Part shown: piece after piece, positions 5,720-9,154 of the stretch
How the letters are laid out: each line of letters starts with the position of its first letter
Numbering within the stretch: the first letter of the stretch is position 1
Assembly (NCBI GenBank): GCA_003221085.1
Contig: QHUD01000165.1
Coordinates: 1-9,154 of the forward strand
Origin: Gemmatimonadota bacterium
GTDB lineage: Bacteria > Gemmatimonadota > Gemmatimonadetes > Gemmatimonadales > GWC2-71-9
Length of the DNA: 9,154 nucleotides
Reading direction: 5' to 3'
Program-made: the position numbers and the translations under genes
The notes under the pieces: generated by a model
Databases searched by the model: none
The model's input: only the letters and a program-made list of their open reading frames with translations
What the model was told of the DNA's origin: nothing

Positions 5720-7071
5720 GGATGATCTTCCTCCTCGGCCACTGCCTTGATGTGCCGCAGCACCCGCGCGTGGATAGTCGCGACGAGGCGGCCAGCAGGC
5801 AGGGTCCAGTAGGTCTGTGGGAACATGTCCAGCACGTACCGCGTGCGCCCCTCGAGGCGGGTGCGATTGCCCGGCAGCGCGAGGAGTCGAAACTCCCCCT
5901 GGGTCGCACGGAAGTACCCGGCCAGGTGCGGCGGGTTCACGTCCCGAAAGGGGCTCCATTCCCGCATAGGTGGCGCCTGGGCCGTGATGTCGAACGCAAG
6001 CCGCCGATTCTCCTCCCACACGGTGATCGGCTCGATGAAGCTGCCCGTCGTGAAGTCGCAGTAGCGCACCGCCCCGACGCCCACTCCTTCGATCCGGGCG
6101 CGGAGCGGCGCGGCGACCCCGGCGCGGAACAACCACTCGCGGGGCGGGGGCAGCTCCGGAAACGTGACGACGTGCCGCCAGACGACCACCGGCGGGGCGT
6201 CGATGTCCACCACTGTCACGACCTCATGGGACGGCGCCGCCTGCCGTGGGCTCGCGAGCACCACGAGCGGGGCCAGGAGTGCCGCGAGCCCCGCCCGCGC
6301 CGGCGGCCCCACGCTGCGTAGCGCTACGGCCCGACCGATGAGCGCTCCCGGAAGAGCAAGCAGCGCTGCGATCGGGAACGCGAGCGCGATGCAGACGGCG
6401 CCCTCGAGCGCGAACACCAGCATCGCGCCGCCCGCGAGCGCCACGGCCAGAAACGCCACCTGCATCGTATGGCGCTCGCTCTGCGCGCCCCGCGCGTTGA
6501 AGACGTAGGCGCTGATGTAGCCGATAGTGAAGGGCGTGCCAAGAAACAGGCCGGCGGAGTACATGCGCCGCAGGTACACGCCGATCAACACCGTGGGAAT
6601 CGTGATCGCGAGCGCCGCGGCGACGCCCAGCAGTCCGGCTCGGAAGCGGACGTCGACCGCGTTGCGCCGCGCCGCTGGTCCGGCACCAACGGCGCGCGAC
6701 GGCACCAGCGACAGCAACAGCATGACCGCATAGTTCACGACGGGCACGAAGAACAGCAGGCCCCACCACGGCGATCGGCCCGCATCTACGGCCCGCCGTA
6801 ACGTCATGCTCACGCCGATCCACAGGAACGGCAGCGTCCAAACCACGAGGGTTGGTGCGAGCCACTCCGGTGCCCCCCGCAACAGCTGCTCGCGGAGCGT
6901 CCAGACGGGGCTCAGGTAGGCAAGCGGCGTCCACAGCCGATGCACGAACGCCCACATGACCGCGGCATCCACCCCGTACTTGAACAGCATCAGGCCGGCG
7001 CCGTGCAGCAGGTAGGTGCGCCGATCGACCGGCTCGTGGAATGAGAACCAGAGGCGCAGCCAGCGCCTCAC
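5716..7071 (-). CDS. DUF805-like membrane protein fused to a C-terminal SRPBCC domain
   Basis: A 451-residue inner-membrane protein in two parts. The first has about eight hydrophobic segments (near 22-45, 72-90, 101-123, 146-168, 176-192, 203-222, 223-246 and 258-275). Its start resembles DUF805 proteins: WFSFHEPVDRRTY at 8-20, then SMTLRRAVDAGRSPWWGLLFFVP at 88-110 (given here in the family's R-R-x-x-D-A-G-x-S-x-W-W form). From about 282 to 446 follows a START/SRPBCC-type segment: HEVVTVVDIDAPPVVVWRHV, then VRYCDFTTGSFIEPITVWEE, then a long final helix. SRPBCC folds bind hydrophobic ligands in a deep pocket; the ligand here is unknown. A membrane-anchored lipid or small-molecule handling role is inference. 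The GTG start at 7071 overlaps the stop of the EF-G-like gene (GTGA, 7068-7071), and GGAGGA at 7081-7086 is its ribosome site. The gene after it overlaps by ATGA. Confidence 0.82.
   Translation of the reverse strand: MRRWLRLWFSFHEPVDRRTYLLHGAGLMLFKYGVDAAVMWAFVHRLWTPLAYLSPVWTLREQLLRGAPEWLAPTLVVWTLPFLWIGVSMTLRRAVDAGRSPWWGLLFFVPVVNYAVMLLLSLVPSRAVGAGPAARRNAVDVRFRAGLLGVAAALAITIPTVLIGVYLRRMYSAGLFLGTPFTIGYISAYVFNARGAQSERHTMQVAFLAVALAGGAMLVFALEGAVCIALAFPIAALLALPGALIGRAVALRSVGPPARAGLAALLAPLVVLASPRQAAPSHEVVTVVDIDAPPVVVWRHVVTFPELPPPREWLFRAGVAAPLRARIEGVGVGAVRYCDFTTGSFIEPITVWEENRRLAFDITAQAPPMREWSPFRDVNPPHLAGYFRATQGEFRLLALPGNRTRLEGRTRYVLDMFPQTYWTLPAGRLVATIHARVLRHIKAVAEEEDHP
5730..5735 (-). promoter_or_regulatory. 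Shine-Dalgarno site of the lipoprotein gene
   Basis: Minus-strand AGGAGG lies 10 nt before ATG 5719, inside the last codons of the membrane-protein gene, where it encodes part of the EEED tail. It supports the ATG in the ATGA overlap. Confidence 0.6.
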
Positions 7072-9154
7072 GCCTTCGCTTCCTCCAGCTCCTTTTTCCG
7101 CACCTCCGCCACTTTCTGCGCCGCGTCGGGCGGGACCTCCTGGTACACGTGGAACTTCGCGTGGTAGGTGCCGCGCCCATGCGTGATCGAGTGCAGCGTC
7201 GTGGCGTAGCGGTCCAGCTCGGCCTCGGGGACGAGCGCCTTGATCTTCACCTGGCGACCGGCGGGCTCGGTGCCGAGGATGTGGCCCCGGCGTGACGACA
7301 GATCGCCCATCACGGCGCCGAGATAGTCGTCGGGCGTCCAGACGTCGAGCTCGAGAATCGGCTCGAGCAGCACGGGCCGGCAGTTCGGGCTCACGTTCCG
7401 GAACGCCAGGATGCCGGCCATCTTGAAGGACATTTCATTCGAGTCCACGTCGTGGTAGGAGCCGTCGTACAGCTCCGCTTTGAAGTCGACTACGGGGTAT
7501 CCCGCCACGGGACCGCGCGCCGCGGCCTCCTGGATGCCGCGCTCGACCGCCGGGATGTACTGCCGCGGGATGACCCCGCCCACGATCTCGTCCGCGAACT
7601 GGAACCCCGACCCGCGGGGCAAGGGCGCGATCCGGATCCAGCAGTCGCCGTACTGGCCGCGGCCGCCCGTCTGCTTCTTGTGTTTCCCCTGGCCCTCCGC
7701 GCGCGCCTTGAAGGTCTCGCGATACGCGATCTTCGGCTTCCCGATGACCGCGTGCACGCCGAACTTGCGGGCTAGCCGTCCGACGATGATCTCGAGGTGG
7801 CGCTCCCCCAGCCCCCGAATCAACGTCTGCCCGAGCTCGCCGTTGTACTCGTGCTGGAACGTGGGATCTTCCTCGTGCAGCTTGTGCAACCCGTTCGAAA
7901 GCTTTTCCTCTTCGCCCCGCTGCTTCACCTCGATCGCCTCCGTGATCACCGGCTCGGGGAACGGGATCTTGGGAAGCACGATTGCGTGGTCCTTGGTCGA
8001 CAGGGTGTCGTTGGTGTGCGTGTCTCGCAGCTTGGCCACGACGCCAATGTCTCCCGCGTGCAGCTCCGGGATTTCGATCCGGTCCTTTCCTACGGTGACG
8101 CACAGGTGGTTCAGCTTCTCGACCGCTTCGCGCGGTGCGTTGTAGACGTCCTGCCCGTTTTTGACGGTTCCTGAGTACATCCGGAAGAACGTCACGTCGC
8201 CGACGTGCGGCTCGGAGATCGTCTTGAACACCTGTGCCACGAACCGCCCCGCGGCCTCCGCCTTGAGCGTGACCCGCTCCGCGCTCCCCCAGCGCTGTGC
8301 GCCGACCGGCGGCCGCTCGCTCGGCGCGGGGATCAGCTCCACCAGCTTCGAAAGCAAGGCGCGCGTTCCGTAGGTCAGCTCGGCGGCGCCGCAGAACAAG
8401 GGGAACAGCTCGCCTTTCAACATGCCCGCCTTCATCGCCGCGATCGCCTCGTCGCGCCCGATCTCCTCGCCCCCCAGATAGCGTTCTAGCAGCGTATCGT
8501 CCGTTTCCGCGATGCGCTCGATCAGCTCCTTGGAATAGCGCTCGAACCGATCCCGATACTCGGGCGGTACATCCACCTCTTCGTATTCGCCCGCCTTCGT
8601 GCCCTTCTTGTACAGGTGGCACTGCTTCGAGAAGAGGTTGATGATCCCGTGGAACTCGGGGCCTTCACCCACGGGGATTTCCACCGGGATCACCTTCGGC
8701 GTCAGCCGCTCCTTGACCTGCGTGTAGACCTTCTCGAAGTCGGCGTGCTCCTTGTCCATCAGCGAGACGAAGAACAGGCGTGGGATTTCCCGCTGCTCGC
8801 AATACTCCCACACCTTCTCGGTGCCCACCTCCACACCGCCCGTCGCCGAGACGACCACCACCGCCCCGTCCGCCGCGTACACGCCCGCGAGCGCTTCCCC
8901 CGTAAAGTCGAGATAGCCCGGCGTGTCGATCAGGTTGAGCTTGGCGTCCATCCATTCGGCGACTGCGAGGGCGAGATTGATGGAATACTTGCGTTCGATT
9001 TCGTCGGGGGTGTAGTCAGTGAGGGCGGTGCCGTCCTTCACGGATCCGTGGCGCTTGCTCGTGCCGGCCACGAACGCGAGAGCGTCGACCAGGGACGTCT
9101 TGCCGCTCGCGCCGTGGCCTACGACCGCCACGTTGCGGATCTCCGGCGTCTTGT
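7068..9154 (-). CDS. fusA2: EF-G-like translational GTPase (EF-G2 type), 5' end outside window
   Basis: About 694 residues are visible, close to full EF-G length. The frame runs past the right edge: KTPEIRN precedes the GTG at 9131, so that GTG is internal and only a few start codons are missing. Numbering from V9131 as residue 1: G1 is GHGASGKT (5-12); switch I has S50 in ERKYSI where EF-G has RGITI; G3 is DTPGY (69-73), with Tyr in place of the catalytic His; G4 reads SLMD (123-126) in place of NKxD; G5 is near GAA 248-250. Domain II (about 290-385), III (392-465), IV (466-590, with QTGGRGQYG and DGSYHDVDSNEMSFKMA) and V (590-675) all look intact. Such paralogues accompany a normal EF-G; the mycobacterial one is reported to bind guanine nucleotides without ribosome-dependent GTPase activity. 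Translocation is therefore not assured, and a role as a specialised ribosome factor is inference. It heads the visible part of a three-gene coupled operon. Confidence 0.9.
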   Translation of the reverse strand, partial: KTPEIRNVAVVGHGASGKTSLVDALAFVAGTSKRHGSVKDGTALTDYTPDEIERKYSINLALAVAEWMDAKLNLIDTPGYLDFTGEALAGVYAADGAVVVVSATGGVEVGTEKVWEYCEQREIPRLFFVSLMDKEHADFEKVYTQVKERLTPKVIPVEIPVGEGPEFHGIINLFSKQCHLYKKGTKAGEYEEVDVPPEYRDRFERYSKELIERIAETDDTLLERYLGGEEIGRDEAIAAMKAGMLKGELFPLFCGAAELTYGTRALLSKLVELIPAPSERPPVGAQRWGSAERVTLKAEAAGRFVAQVFKTISEPHVGDVTFFRMYSGTVKNGQDVYNAPREAVEKLNHLCVTVGKDRIEIPELHAGDIGVVAKLRDTHTNDTLSTKDHAIVLPKIPFPEPVITEAIEVKQRGEEEKLSNGLHKLHEEDPTFQHEYNGELGQTLIRGLGERHLEIIVGRLARKFGVHAVIGKPKIAYRETFKARAEGQGKHKKQTGGRGQYGDCWIRIAPLPRGSGFQFADEIVGGVIPRQYIPAVERGIQEAAARGPVAGYPVVDFKAELYDGSYHDVDSNEMSFKMAGILAFRNVSPNCRPVLLEPILELDVWTPDDYLGAVMGDLSSRRGHILGTEPAGRQVKIKALVPEAELDRYATTLHSITHGRGTYHAKFHVYQEVPPDAAQKVAEVRKKELEEAKA
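7081..7086 (-). promoter_or_regulatory. Shine-Dalgarno site deciding the GTG start of the membrane protein
   Basis: Minus-strand GGAGGA lies 9 nt before the GTG at 7071, within the last codons of the EF-G-like gene. It supports use of this rare start within the GTGA overlap. Confidence 0.55.

Noticed and set aside
5720..6136. Extension of the lipoprotein frame upstream to 6136, giving a 468-residue protein
   Set aside because: The extra N-terminal part is a shadow of the SRPBCC region. ATG 5719 has a ribosome site, an ATGA overlap and a signal sequence directly after it.
9129..9131. GTG at 9131 as the true start of the EF-G-like protein
   Set aside because: The frame continues to the edge with KTPEIRN, which matches the residues normally found just before the G1 motif in EF-G-type proteins, so the start lies outside the window.
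135..9154. Anti-phage defence island or mobile element
   Set aside because: No nuclease, transposase, integrase, toxin-antitoxin pair or tRNA-flanked boundary is visible, and base composition is even across the genes.

Overview
The window is GC-rich, gene-dense bacterial DNA in which most codons end in G or C. It holds seven protein genes, two of them cut by the window edges, and no RNA genes, insertion sequences, CRISPR arrays or phage genes. The gene styles suggest an environmental bacterium of the Gemmatimonadota or a similar soil phylum: a large secreted M1 peptidase without GAMEN, an EF-G paralogue with a DTPGY motif, a propeller lipoprotein with a Pro/Ala-rich linker. No rRNA or other phylogenetic marker is present, so this placement is inference.

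Left part, plus strand (1-3831). The C-terminal end of a GNAT acetyltransferase overlaps by 29 nt the start of a KamA-family radical SAM/PLP aminomutase, which keeps all the residues expected of a lysine 2,3-aminomutase. The pair could form beta-lysine and an N-acetylated derivative, as AblA/AblB do, but the acetyltransferase is not recognisably AblB. After a 133-nt spacer with a small hairpin comes a large exported M1-type metallopeptidase with an intact HExxH-X18-E zinc site.

Middle (3832-4729). The peptidase gene meets a minus-strand NarL/FixJ-type response regulator tail to tail; both stop codons lie in one 10-bp palindrome. Upstream of the regulator is a 207-nt intergenic region with a perfect 15-nt dyad and a 27-nt tandem duplication, which is the most obvious regulatory DNA in the window.

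Right part, minus strand (4730-9154), read right to left. An EF-G2-type translational GTPase paralogue, a multi-span DUF805-like membrane protein fused to an SRPBCC domain, and an SMP-30-like beta-propeller lipoprotein follow each other with 4-nt stop/start overlaps (GTGA, then ATGA). They are almost certainly co-transcribed and translationally coupled. The GTPase has lost the catalytic His of G3 and the Asn and Lys of G4.

No complete new defence or mobile system is visible. The points most worth a second look are the GNAT-KamA pair, the degenerate GTPase in an operon with two envelope proteins, the DUF805-SRPBCC fusion, the M1 peptidase without GAMEN, and the repeat-rich leader of the response regulator.
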